Shown one piece after another: positions 41,844 to 50,488 of a DNA stretch of 64,000 nucleotides. Position numbers and translations under genes: made by a program. How positions within the stretch are numbered: the first letter of the stretch is position 1; the number at the start of each line of letters is the position of its first letter. This DNA comes from Taklimakanibacter sp050246735 (GTDB taxonomy: Bacteria > Pseudomonadota > Alphaproteobacteria > Rhizobiales > Aestuariivirgaceae), in NCBI GenBank assembly GCA_050246735.1, contig JBFWVM010000009.1, positions 144,072 through 208,071 of the forward strand, read 5' to 3'. The notes below the pieces were generated by a model. The model did not search any database. It saw only the letters and a program-made list of their open reading frames with translations, and was not told the origin of the DNA.

Positions 41844-43334
41844 CTATTCGGCGGCCGGACGCAGCGCGTCCGAGATCGTTTCGGCGAGCAGGCGGATTCC
41901 AGGCTCGATCTTCTTTTCGTCGATGGAGGAGAAGGCGAGCCGGAAGAAGTTGTTGGGCGCGTCGTCGGCGCCGAAATGGATGCGGCCGGGCTCGATCACG
42001 ATGCCGCGCGCCGCCGCCTGCTTGGCCAGTCTTTCGCAGTCGAGAGTCCGCGGGCCCGCGACCCAGAAGCTGGTGCCTCCGAAGGAGGGGATGCGGGCCG
42101 ATTCCGGCAAATGCGCCTGGAGCGCCGCTCCCATGATCTCCCAGCGTGTGCGGTAGGCCTTGTGCAGGCGGCGGATCAGCGTGTCGTGATGGCCGAGCGA
42201 CAGGAAGAGGGCGGCGGTGCGCTGGTTGTTGTTGGGCGCATGGCGCACCATGAGCCGGCGCAGCGCGCGCGCTTCCTCGACGAAGGGCTTCGGCCCGACG
42301 AGGAAGCCGAGACGCAGGCCCGGGAACAGGGTCTTCGACAGCGAGCCTACGTAGATGACGCGGCCCTCGTCGTCGAGCGACTTCAGCGCGGGGCAGGGCT
42401 CGTTCACGTAGTTCGTCTCGAACTCGTAGTCGTCTTCGATGATCGCGAAATTCTGCTTGGAGGCGAGCTTGAGGAGATCGAGGCGGCGCGCCAGAGGCAT
42501 GGTCGCGGTGGTCGGAAACTGATGGCTCGGCGTCACGAAGGCGAGATCGCAGGCCGCGACGTCTTCGCTCAGCGTGAGACCGCCTTCATCGACCGGCACC
42601 AGCGCGACATTTTTGGTCTTGAGCCGGAAGATGTTGCGCATGTCGGGAAAGCCCGGCTCCTCCATGACGACGCGGCTGCGGTCCTCGACGAGGAGGCTGG
42701 TGATGAGATAGAGCGCGTTCTGGGCGCCCAGCGTGATCAGGATCTCCTCGTCGCTCGCCATGATGCCGCGCCGCGGCAGGATACGGCGGCGGATCTGCTC
42801 GACGAGAAGGGGATCGTCGAAAGCCCATGTGTCGTTGGTCCAGGTGCCGAGCCACTTCTTGCCCAGCGCCTGGCGGGCGCAGTCGCGCCATTCGGCGAGC
42901 GGGAAGAGATTGTGGTCGACCTGTCCGTAGATGAAGGGAAAGCTGTAGCTCTGCCAGTCGAGCGGCTTGAAGATATTGGCCTGCGCGGCGGGATGCTTCA
43001 GCAGCCGCGCCTTCCAGCCGGGGTCGGTGCCGGTGTGCTTTCCCGCGGCGGCGCCGGTCCTGGCCGGTCGGACCGCGGTCTCCAGCGCCTTGTCGGCGAC
43101 GAAATAGCCGGACCGCTCGCGCGCGAAGAGATAGCCGTCATCGAGCAGGCCCTGATAGGCGAGGACGACGGTGTTGCGCGAGACGCCGAGGCTCTTGGCC
43201 ATCTTGCGGGTCGAGGGTATGGGCTCGTCGCGCGCCAGTTGGCCATCGAGGATGGCGGCCACCAGGGCTTCGCGAATCTGCGTCTGCAGGCTCGAATGGT
43301 TGTGGCGGCGTATATGGACCAGCCAGTCGCGCAA
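41844..43334 (-). CDS. MocR-type regulator (GntR HTH fused to aminotransferase fold), possibly TauR
   Basis: 496 residues. The N-terminal winged HTH (about 15-80) has DEPIPSTRKMAKSLGVSRNTVVLAYQGLLDDGYL. The class I aminotransferase domain follows a linker at about 100-125, with a PLP-binding Lys in IYVGSLSKTLFPGLRLGFLVGP near residue 335. MocR proteins use PLP as a sensing cofactor and do not usually transaminate. It is divergent from soeABC (215 bases apart) and near ald and xsc. TauR, a MocR protein, controls taurine genes in related bacteria, so a role in sulfonate regulation is plausible but unproven. Confidence 0.9.
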   Translation of the reverse strand: MRDWLVHIRRHNHSSLQTQIREALVAAILDGQLARDEPIPSTRKMAKSLGVSRNTVVLAYQGLLDDGYLFARERSGYFVADKALETAVRPARTGAAAGKHTGTDPGWKARLLKHPAAQANIFKPLDWQSYSFPFIYGQVDHNLFPLAEWRDCARQALGKKWLGTWTNDTWAFDDPLLVEQIRRRILPRRGIMASDEEILITLGAQNALYLITSLLVEDRSRVVMEEPGFPDMRNIFRLKTKNVALVPVDEGGLTLSEDVAACDLAFVTPSHQFPTTATMPLARRLDLLKLASKQNFAIIEDDYEFETNYVNEPCPALKSLDDEGRVIYVGSLSKTLFPGLRLGFLVGPKPFVEEARALRRLMVRHAPNNNQRTAALFLSLGHHDTLIRRLHKAYRTRWEIMGAALQAHLPESARIPSFGGTSFWVAGPRTLDCERLAKQAAARGIVIEPGRIHFGADDAPNNFFRLAFSSIDEKKIEPGIRLLAETISDALRPAAE

Positions 43335-43549
43335 GGTGTACCTCTGGACCCATCATAGAGCCAAAAATCTCCCCCACAACCGGGAAACTGATGAATTAAT
43401 GTCCATCATCGACACCGGCCCGGAGCGGGCAAGATCTTAACTTTTCAATGGAACGCGGGCTCTGGAGCCTGCTATCCGCGTTCATTGGCCCTATGGCTCG
43501 TCCTGGTCCCATCATGTAGTTTGCCTCAAGCCCGACTCCCTGGATTTCC
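43335..43549. promoter_or_regulatory. Divergent promoter region between MocR gene and soeA
   Basis: 215 bases with no gene. It has an AT-richer section near 43356-43400 and a CTGGACCCAT sequence at 43343-43352, close to the MocR start. It should contain promoters for both the regulator and soeABC. No convincing palindrome was seen, and soeA has only a weak ribosome site. Confidence 0.45.
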
Positions 43550-46381
43550 ATGGCCCAGCCCAAGATCGCCACCTCGCTCAAGACCTGGGACGAGATCAAG
43601 ACCACCACCTGCTACATGTGCGCCTGCCGCTGCGGGATCAAAGTCTATCTCAAGGACGGCACCGTCAAATATATCGAGGGCAATCGCGACCACCCGGTCA
43701 ACAAGGGCGTGATCTGCGGCAAGGGCGCCTCGGGGATCATGCAGCATTATTCGCCGGCGCGACTCTCGAAACCGATGCTGCGGGTCGGCGAGCGCGGATC
43801 GGGCGAGTTCCGCGAGATCGAATGGGACGAGGCGCTCGGGCTTGCCGCCTCCTGGCTCAGGAAGGTGCGGAGCGAGGATCCGAAGCGCCTCGCCTTCTTC
43901 ACCGGCCGCGACCAGTCGCAGGGCCTCACCGGCTGGTGGGCGACGCAGTTCGGCACGTCGAACTATGCCGCCCATGGCGGTTTCTGCTCGGTGAACATGG
44001 CGGCCGCCGGGCTCTACACGTTCGGCGGCTCGTTCTGGGAGTTCGGCGAGCCCGACTGGAAGCACACCAGATATTTCCTGCTCTTCGGCGTGGCCGAGGA
44101 CCATGCCTCCAATCCGATCAAGATCGGTCTCGGCAAGCTCAAATCGCGCGGCGCGAAAATCGTATCGGTCAATCCGGTGCGCACCGGCTATTCGGCGATC
44201 GCCGACGAATGGATCGGCATTCGCCCCGGCACCGACGGCCTCTTCGCCGGCGCCCTCATTCACGAATTGCTGCGCAACCGCAAGGTCGATCTCGACTATA
44301 TCGCCCGCTACACCAACGCGCCCTGGCTGGTCGTCCGTCATCCGGGCCACGCCGATGACGGCACCTTCGCGCGCAACGCCAATGGCGAGCCCCTGATCTT
44401 CGACGCGGTGATCGGCAGGACGCTCTCGGCCTATCGCGCCGATACGTCGCCGAAGCTCGTCGGCGAGGTAACGCTCGCCGACGGCCGCCGCGCCGTTCCC
44501 TCCTTCACGCTCGTGGCCGAACGCTTCCTCGCCGACGACTATTCGCCCAAGGCGGTGGCCGCGGCATGCGGCATCCCTGCGGACACGATCCGCCGCATCG
44601 CCGCCGAGCTGGCGAGGACGGCCTTCGAGGAGGAGATCTGCCTCAATATCGGCTGGCGCGACTGGGCCGGGCGCATCCACGACAAGATGATCGGCCGGCC
44701 GGTCTCGATGTATGCGATGCGCGGCATCTCGGCGCATTCGAACGGCTTCCAGACCTGCCGCATCCTGCATCTGCTGCAGATCCTGCTCGGCACCATCGAC
44801 GTTCCGGGCGGCTTCCGCTATCGGGCCCCCTTCCCGAAGCCCACGCCGCCCGGCGTCAGGCCGGCCGGCAAGCCGGGACAGGTCAGGCCCAATACCGCAC
44901 TGCCTGGCCCGCCTCTGGGCTTCGTCGCCAGCCCCGACGATCTCCTGGTCGACGATCAGGGCACGCCGCAGCGCATCGACAAGGCCTATTCCTGGGAAGC
45001 GCCTTTTGCCGCCCACGGTCTCATGCACACGGTGATCGCCAATGCGGCGAAGCGCGATCCATACGGCATCGACGTGCTCTTCCTCTATATGGCCAATATG
45101 AGCTGGAACTCGGCGATGAATGTCGCCGAGACGACGGCGCATCTCACGCGCAAGGACGAAAAGACCGGCGACTATGTCATCCCGCGCATCATCTATTCCG
45201 ACGCCTATGCGTCCGAGATGGTGTACTACGCCGATCTCGTTCTGCCCGACACCACCTATCTCGAGCGCTGGGACTGCATATCGCTACTCGACCGGCCGAT
45301 CTCGGAAGCGGACGGGCCGGCGGACGCCATCCGCCAGCCGGTCGTCGAGCCCGACCGCGACGTGCGTCCCTTTCAGACGGTGCTGCTCGACCTCGGCGCG
45401 CGCCTGGGCCTCACCGGCATGACCAACGAGGACGGCACCGCGCGCTATCCGGGCGGCTATGCCGACTACATGGTCAATCACGAGCGCAGTCCCGGCATCG
45501 GCCCGCTGGCCGGCTGGCGCGGCAGGGAAGGCGTCTTCCACGGGCGCGGCGAGCCCAATCCGAAGCAGCTCGAGCGCTATATCGAGAATGGCTGCCACTG
45601 GTTCTACGAACTGCCCGACCATGTGAAATACTACCGCCATGCCAATCGCGACTATCTCGAATGGGCGTCGTCCTTCGGCTTCATCGGCAGGCCCGAGCCC
45701 GTGATCTTCCAGCTCTATCTCGAGCCCCTGCAGAAATTCCGCCTGGCGGCCCAGGGCCATGGCGCGATCCAGCCGCCGGACCGGCATCGCGAACGCATCC
45801 TGCGCTATTTCGATCCGCTGCCCGGCTGGTACGCGCCGCTCGAGGAGACCCTGCACGATCCGAAAGAATTTCCGCTTCATGCCATCACCCAGCGGCCGAT
45901 GGCGATGTACCACTCCTGGGGCTCGCAGAACGCCTGGCTGCGCCAGATTCTCGGGCGCAACTGGCTCTATCTCGCCCGCTCGCGCGGCGAGGAATGGGGC
46001 TTGAGCGACGGCGACTGGGTGCATGTGACCTCGGCCGCGGGACGCATCAAGGTGCAGGTGAAGCTCATGGACGGCGTCAATCCGCATACGGTGTGGACGT
46101 GGAACGCCATCGGCAAGCGATCGGGCGCCTGGGCACTCTCGCCCGATGCGCCGGAGGCGCGCAAGGGTTTTCTCCTCAACCATCTGATCGCCGAGCTTCT
46201 GCCCGAGCGCGACGGCGGCTACCGCTATTCCAATTCCGATCCGATCACCGGCCAGGCCGCCTGGTATGACCTGAGGGTCAGGATCGAGAAGGCGTCCGCC
46301 GGCGAGGCGGTGAGCGCGCCGCAATTTCCGGTGTTGAAGCGTTTGTTCACTCGCCGCGAAGCGGGAGGGAGGCGCGCATGA
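43550..46381 (+). CDS. soeA: Sulfite dehydrogenase-type molybdopterin subunit (SoeA-like)
   Basis: 943 residues. The N-terminal [4Fe-4S] ligands are Cys21, 24, 28 and 56 (TCYMCACRC and GVICGKG). A likely molybdenum-ligating Cys is at 146 (HGGFCSVNMA). The molybdopterin guanine dinucleotide-binding C-terminal domain begins near residue 790. There is no Tat signal, so the enzyme is cytoplasmic, as SoeA is and unlike DmsA or PhsA. Followed by a four-cluster ferredoxin and a DmsC-like anchor, it has the SoeABC arrangement that oxidises sulfite and passes electrons to quinone. The proximity of sulfite-forming xsc supports this. Another substrate of the CISM family is possible. Confidence 0.85.
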   Translation: MAQPKIATSLKTWDEIKTTTCYMCACRCGIKVYLKDGTVKYIEGNRDHPVNKGVICGKGASGIMQHYSPARLSKPMLRVGERGSGEFREIEWDEALGLAASWLRKVRSEDPKRLAFFTGRDQSQGLTGWWATQFGTSNYAAHGGFCSVNMAAAGLYTFGGSFWEFGEPDWKHTRYFLLFGVAEDHASNPIKIGLGKLKSRGAKIVSVNPVRTGYSAIADEWIGIRPGTDGLFAGALIHELLRNRKVDLDYIARYTNAPWLVVRHPGHADDGTFARNANGEPLIFDAVIGRTLSAYRADTSPKLVGEVTLADGRRAVPSFTLVAERFLADDYSPKAVAAACGIPADTIRRIAAELARTAFEEEICLNIGWRDWAGRIHDKMIGRPVSMYAMRGISAHSNGFQTCRILHLLQILLGTIDVPGGFRYRAPFPKPTPPGVRPAGKPGQVRPNTALPGPPLGFVASPDDLLVDDQGTPQRIDKAYSWEAPFAAHGLMHTVIANAAKRDPYGIDVLFLYMANMSWNSAMNVAETTAHLTRKDEKTGDYVIPRIIYSDAYASEMVYYADLVLPDTTYLERWDCISLLDRPISEADGPADAIRQPVVEPDRDVRPFQTVLLDLGARLGLTGMTNEDGTARYPGGYADYMVNHERSPGIGPLAGWRGREGVFHGRGEPNPKQLERYIENGCHWFYELPDHVKYYRHANRDYLEWASSFGFIGRPEPVIFQLYLEPLQKFRLAAQGHGAIQPPDRHRERILRYFDPLPGWYAPLEETLHDPKEFPLHAITQRPMAMYHSWGSQNAWLRQILGRNWLYLARSRGEEWGLSDGDWVHVTSAAGRIKVQVKLMDGVNPHTVWTWNAIGKRSGAWALSPDAPEARKGFLLNHLIAELLPERDGGYRYSNSDPITGQAAWYDLRVRIEKASAGEAVSAPQFPVLKRLFTRREAGGRRA

Positions 46382-47136
46382 CCTCGCTTCCCGAACCTCG
46401 GCCTCATCAGAAGAAGCTCGGCCTCGTCATCGACCTCGACACCTGCGTCGGCTGCCAGGCTTGCGCCACGTCGTGCAAGGAGTGGAACACGCAAGGCTAT
46501 TCGGCGCCGCTCAACGACCGCGACCCCTATGGCGCGTCGCCGGAAGGCACCTGGCTCAACCGCGTCCACGGCTATGAGGTGAAGGCGCCCGGGGAGGATC
46601 AGTCGCGCATCGTGCATTTCCCGCGCTCCTGCCTCCATTGCGAGGAGCCGGCCTGCGTCACGGTCTGCCCGACCGGTGCGTCCTACAAGCGCGCCGAGGA
46701 CGGCATCGTACTGGTGAACCCCGAGACCTGCATCGGCTGCAAGCTCTGTTCCTGGGCCTGTCCCTATGGCGCGCGCGAATACGACTACGATCACGGCGTG
46801 ATGAAGAAATGCACGCTCTGCGTCGATCGCATCTACAACGAGAATTTCGCCGTGGAGGACCGCATCCCGGCTTGCGTGAAGGCCTGCCCGACAGGCGCGC
46901 GTCATTTCGGCGATCTGGGCGATGCCGGGAGCGAAGTCTCGCGCCTCGTCGCCGAGCGCCAGGGCTACGATCTCCTGCCCGAGATGGGCTACAAGCCGGT
47001 GAACAAATATCTGCCGCCGCGCCGGCGCGGCACCCCGCAGCGGGCGGTGCCGGCATCGGGCACGCCGGACGACACCGGCGGCAAATCCGTGATGGACGAG
47101 TTCTTCCGCTGGGCCGATCGCCTGCTGAGCCGATAG
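46378..47136 (+). CDS. soeB: Iron-sulfur electron-transfer subunit (SoeB-like)
   Basis: 252 residues, overlapping the soeA stop by 4 bases. Four [4Fe-4S] cluster motifs are visible: DTCVGCQACATSCKEW, CLHCEEPACVTVCP, CIGCKLCSWACP and CTLCVDRIYNEN...CVKACP. The first position has CxxCxxxC followed by SCK, as in DmsB/PsrB/SoeB. It carries electrons from the molybdenum subunit to the membrane anchor. No signal peptide is seen, consistent with a cytoplasmic-facing complex. Confidence 0.9.
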   Translation: MTSLPEPRPHQKKLGLVIDLDTCVGCQACATSCKEWNTQGYSAPLNDRDPYGASPEGTWLNRVHGYEVKAPGEDQSRIVHFPRSCLHCEEPACVTVCPTGASYKRAEDGIVLVNPETCIGCKLCSWACPYGAREYDYDHGVMKKCTLCVDRIYNENFAVEDRIPACVKACPTGARHFGDLGDAGSEVSRLVAERQGYDLLPEMGYKPVNKYLPPRRRGTPQRAVPASGTPDDTGGKSVMDEFFRWADRLLSR

Positions 47137-47139
47137 TCC

Positions 47140-48084
47140 ATGCATCCGGCTTATTCCGTCATACTGTTCACCACCGCCTCGGGCGCCGGCTATGGCCTGC
47201 TGGCGCTCCTCGGCCTTGTCGGCCTCAATCACGGCCCGGCGTCCAGCCCGTGGTTCGGTGTCGTGGCTCTGGTCCTCGCGCTCGGCCTCGTCACCCTTGG
47301 CCTGTTGTCGTCGACCTTCCATCTCGGCCGGCCCGAGCGCGCCTGGCGCGCCTTCTCGCAGTGGCGCTCGTCCTGGCTGTCGCGCGAAGGCATCGCCTCG
47401 GTCGCGACCTTCCTGCCGGCCCTCGTCTTCGGCGCCCTGTGGCTGCGCGTCCTCGACGATCCGCAATGGATCGGGCTTTCCGGCCTGGCGACGGCGGCGA
47501 TGTGCGCCGTCACCGTCTATTGCACCGCCAAGATCTATTCGACGCTCACCACCATCCGGCAATGGCATCAGCCGCTGACCGTGCCGGTCTACATGGCCTT
47601 CGCCCTGGCCACGGGCTCCGTCCTGCTGATGGCGGTCGCCTCGCTCTTCGGCCTCTATCAGGTCTTCCAGGCGGGTCTTGCCGTCGTCGCCCTCATCCTC
47701 ACCCTGGCGCTCAAATATGCCTATTGGCGCCGCGCCGACGGCGAGCCCCGGACCCGCACCATCGCGGCCGCCACGGGCCTGGCGCGGCCGGGCGAGACGG
47801 TCCGGCAATGGGAAGCGGCGCATACGGCGGAGAACTTCGTCATGGCGGAGATGGGCTTCGCCGTCGCCCGCAAGCATGCCGAAAAGCTGCGCCGGATCGT
47901 CATGGCATCGCTGGCCGCCGCCATCGTCGTGACGGCGCTGACCGCCGCCATGCCCGGTCTCGCGGGTCTCCTGTCCGTGATCGCGGTCGTCCTGTCGGCA
48001 ATGGCCGCGGTCGTCGAGCGCTGGCTCTTCTTCGCCGAGGCCCAGCATGTCGTCTCGCTTTATTACGGTAGCGAGAAGGCGTGA
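47140..48084 (+). CDS. soeC: Membrane anchor subunit, DmsC family (SoeC-like)
   Basis: 314 residues with about eight hydrophobic helices, starting 3 bases after soeB. It belongs to the DmsC/NrfD-like anchor group: HPAYSVILFTTASGAGYGLLALLG at the N-terminus and LGLLSSTFHLGRPERAWRAFSQWRSSWLSREG near residue 50, a conserved quinone-side loop. It links the iron-sulfur subunit to the quinone pool. Order A-B-C and sizes match SoeABC. Confidence 0.88.
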   Translation: MHPAYSVILFTTASGAGYGLLALLGLVGLNHGPASSPWFGVVALVLALGLVTLGLLSSTFHLGRPERAWRAFSQWRSSWLSREGIASVATFLPALVFGALWLRVLDDPQWIGLSGLATAAMCAVTVYCTAKIYSTLTTIRQWHQPLTVPVYMAFALATGSVLLMAVASLFGLYQVFQAGLAVVALILTLALKYAYWRRADGEPRTRTIAAATGLARPGETVRQWEAAHTAENFVMAEMGFAVARKHAEKLRRIVMASLAAAIVVTALTAAMPGLAGLLSVIAVVLSAMAAVVERWLFFAEAQHVVSLYYGSEKA

Positions 48085-48117
48085 TCTGCGCATTTATTGA
48101 TCTTGGTTTTTTCAGGA

Positions 48118-48145
48118 ACTTCTCATAGATTGAACGTAGAGAAGT
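48118..48145. promoter_or_regulatory. Inverted repeat upstream of the Xre/ParS-type gene
   Basis: ACTTCTC (48118-48124) and GAGAAGT (48139-48145) are perfect 7-base arms separated by 14 bases, ending 14 bases before the next gene's ATG. The surrounding DNA is AT-rich with plausible promoter hexamers (TTGGTT and TAGATT). The placement fits an autoregulatory operator for the encoded HTH/antitoxin-type protein. This is inferred from position and symmetry only. Confidence 0.38.
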
Positions 48146-48159
48146 CAAATGAGATCAAC

Positions 48160-48531
48160 ATGGGCGCTGTCGATTTCCAGGTTGCCGCCGGTCATTTCAG
48201 CGAAGACCAGTCGCCCTTCCTGTCGCCGCATCGCGTTTCAGAGATACTCGGGGTGACCCGATCCGAACTGGCGAAGCTCGTGGGGGTGGCCAGGAATACG
48301 CTGACCGCGAAATCGGGTGCCCGCAAGGTCGATCAGGCGCTGAGTCCGGTGGCGCGCATCCTGGCCATGGTGACCGAGATGGCGGGCGATGAAAGCCGTG
48401 CCGTCATCTGGTTCAAGCACCAGCCGATCCCCGGCTGGGCCGGCAAGACCGCCTATGACCTCGTGGGCGAAGGCAAGGCGGACAAGGTGCTGGCCTATCT
48501 GGAGGCGGTGCGCTCCGGCGTCTATGCGTGA
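48160..48531 (+). CDS. Xre/MbcA/ParS-type (DUF2384) antitoxin or regulator
   Basis: 123 residues from ATG at 48160. The first half has an HTH-like segment (LSPHRVSEILGVTRSELAKLVGVARNTLTAKSG). The C-terminal half is the MbcA/ParS/Xre antitoxin domain: SPVARILAMVTEMAGDESRAVIWFKHQPIPGWAGKTAYDLVGEGKADKVLAYLE, with the typical WFxxPxPxxxGxTA-like block. This family is usually the antitoxin of RES-domain toxins. Here the overlapping downstream gene is an MBL-fold hydrolase instead, with an 8-base ATG/TGA overlap that implies co-translation. Confidence 0.85.
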   Translation: MGAVDFQVAAGHFSEDQSPFLSPHRVSEILGVTRSELAKLVGVARNTLTAKSGARKVDQALSPVARILAMVTEMAGDESRAVIWFKHQPIPGWAGKTAYDLVGEGKADKVLAYLEAVRSGVYA

Positions 48532-49390
48532 GGCCGATGCGGCCGCCCTTCATGTGACAGGACCGGGGCTCCGCTGGTTCGACGACTGGTATGTGGTCGA
48601 GGAGATCGCTTCGGGACTCTTCGGGATCGGCGAGCCGAACTATCATCAGCTCAACTGGAACTACCTGGCCGTCGGGCGGGAGCGGGCTCTGCTGTTCGAC
48701 ACCGGTCCCGGCCTGCGCGACATCAGGCCCGTGGTGGCGAGCCTGACCGACCGGCCGGCGACGGCGCTCCTGTCGCATCTCCATTTCGACCATGCCGGCA
48801 ACTTCCATCGTTTCGCCGACAGGGCGCTCGCCGATCTGCCGGTCCTGCGGGCCTGCGAGAGCGATGGGATGTTCATGGCGCCCGAGGAGATGTTTCTCGG
48901 CTCATGCGAGGACATGCGCTGGATTCCGGTGGGCATCGGGCAATGGTGGCCGGTCGGCCATCGCATCGATCTGGGCGGCCTCGCGCTCGAGATCGTCGCG
49001 ACGCCGGGCCATTCTCCCGACTCGATCTCGCTCTACGACGCCGACCGCAAGATCCTCCTGTCGGCGGACTTCCTCTATCCGGGGCAACTCTATGGCCAGA
49101 TACCGGGCGCCTTCCTGCCGGACTATCTCGCGAGCGCCGTGGCGCTGGGGCAACGCCTGCCCGACGACGTCCTGATCCTGGGTGCTCATGGCGAAGCCTT
49201 GCCCGGCAGCAGCCAGGCGACGCCACGGCTGTCCACAGGGGATCTGGCCGATCTTGCCACGGGACTCGCGGCCATCCGCGATGGAAACATGCCGCTCATT
49301 GGCCGGGATCCGGACGTCTACCGGATCAACGGCCGGCTGTCGCTGCTGGCCGGTCCCCCATCCTACGGTCCCTGGCGCCGGCGGTTGTAA
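48524..49390 (+). CDS. MBL-fold metallohydrolase coupled to the ParS-type gene
   Basis: 288 residues from ATG at 48524, overlapping the previous stop. The zinc-binding motif HLHFDHAGN (HxHxDH) is near residue 87, followed by the second-domain Asp in LLSADFLYPG and C-terminal GAHGEALPG as a His ligand candidate. No signal peptide, so cytoplasmic. The MBL superfamily includes lactonases, glyoxalases and nucleases, and the substrate is not clear. Its stop lies 3 bases before a SahR-like palindrome that precedes bmt. Confidence 0.88.
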   Translation: MREADAAALHVTGPGLRWFDDWYVVEEIASGLFGIGEPNYHQLNWNYLAVGRERALLFDTGPGLRDIRPVVASLTDRPATALLSHLHFDHAGNFHRFADRALADLPVLRACESDGMFMAPEEMFLGSCEDMRWIPVGIGQWWPVGHRIDLGGLALEIVATPGHSPDSISLYDADRKILLSADFLYPGQLYGQIPGAFLPDYLASAVALGQRLPDDVLILGAHGEALPGSSQATPRLSTGDLADLATGLAAIRDGNMPLIGRDPDVYRINGRLSLLAGPPSYGPWRRRL

Positions 49391-49392
49391 TT

Positions 49393-49414
49393 CATATAAA
49401 GATATGTTTATATG
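49393..49414. promoter_or_regulatory. Near-perfect palindrome upstream of bmt, SahR-type operator candidate
   Basis: Left arm CATATAAAGAT (49393-49403) and right arm ATGTTTATATG (49404-49414) are complementary except one position. This AT-rich palindrome stands out in GC-rich DNA, 26 bases before the bmt ATG. It resembles the operator of SahR, an ArsR-family repressor sensing S-adenosylhomocysteine, which controls methionine-cycle genes in many Proteobacteria. A second perfect palindrome, ATATGATCATAT (49410-49421), overlaps its right side. Confidence 0.6.
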
Positions 49415-49440
49415 ATCATATATCCTTGGGAAACCTGTCC

Positions 49441-50460
49441 ATGACCCGTCCGACTTTCGTTGAAGCCCTGAATTCGCGGCCCTGGCTCCTCGCCGACGGC
49501 GCTACCGGCACCAACTACTTCCAGATGGGCCTCGTCTCGGGCGACGCGCCGGAGATCTGGAATTTCGAGTTTCCCGAACGCGTGCGCTCGCTGCATCGCC
49601 GCTTCATCGAGGCCGGCGCCGACATCATCCTGACCAATACCTTCGGCGGCAACCGCCACCGGCTCAAGCTGCACAATGCGCAGGACCAGGTGCGCGAGAT
49701 CAATGTCGCCGCCGCGCGCAATGCGCGCGTCGAGGCCGACGCCGTGGCGCGGCCCGTCTATGTCGGCGGCTCGATCGGACCGACCGGCGAGATCTTCGAG
49801 CCCCTCGGCTCGCTCTCGCATGCCGACGGAGTAGCAGCCTTCGCCGAGCAGGCCCGGGCGCTGAAGGAGGGTGGCGTCGACGTGCTCTGGATCGAGACCA
49901 TGTCTTCGGAAGAGGAGCTGCGCGCCGCCGTCGAAGGCGCGGCCGAGGCCGGGCTTCCGATCGTGACCACCATGAGCTTCGACACCAATGGCCGCACCAT
50001 GATGGGCATCACGCCGCAGAGCTTCGGCATGCTCACCGCGACGCTGACCGCCAAGCCGGTGGCGATCGGCGCCAATTGCGGCGTCGGCGCCTCCGAGCTC
50101 GTGGCGACGGTGCTCGGCATCACCTCGGCGAGGCCCGATGCCTGCGTCGTCGCCAAGGGCAATTGCGGCATTCCGCAATATGTCGACGGCCACATCCACT
50201 ATACCGGCACGCCCGAGCTGATGGCGGACTATGCGCGCATAGCCCTCGACGCCGGCGCCCGCATCATCGGCGGCTGCTGCGGCACGAGCCCCGAGCATCT
50301 GGCCGCCATGCGCAAATCGCTCGAGGCCTACAGCAGGGGCGAGCGCCCGACGGTCGCGGTCATCGAGGCGCGTCTCGGCGGCGTTTCGGAGCTCGCCAGA
50401 GGCTTCGACGCCGCGGCTGCCGGCGCCGCCCGCCGCGAGCGCCGCCGCGCCCGCGAGTAG
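49441..50460 (+). CDS. bmt: Betaine-homocysteine S-methyltransferase
   Basis: 339 residues. Begins TRPTFVEALNSRPWLLADGATGTNYFQMG; the substrate-binding segment and zinc ligands are present: Cys in GANCGVGASE near residue 220 and the pair in GGCCGTSPEH near 280. It transfers a methyl group to homocysteine, giving methionine, from betaine or a related donor. The Rhizobiales Bmt form matches its length. A palindrome matching SahR operators lies directly upstream, fitting methionine-cycle control. No ribosome site stronger than GGGAAA is visible. Confidence 0.92.
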   Translation: MTRPTFVEALNSRPWLLADGATGTNYFQMGLVSGDAPEIWNFEFPERVRSLHRRFIEAGADIILTNTFGGNRHRLKLHNAQDQVREINVAAARNARVEADAVARPVYVGGSIGPTGEIFEPLGSLSHADGVAAFAEQARALKEGGVDVLWIETMSSEEELRAAVEGAAEAGLPIVTTMSFDTNGRTMMGITPQSFGMLTATLTAKPVAIGANCGVGASELVATVLGITSARPDACVVAKGNCGIPQYVDGHIHYTGTPELMADYARIALDAGARIIGGCCGTSPEHLAAMRKSLEAYSRGERPTVAVIEARLGGVSELARGFDAAAAGAARRERRRARE

Positions 50461-50488
50461 GGCATGCCCGAACGCAAAGCGCTCCCTC

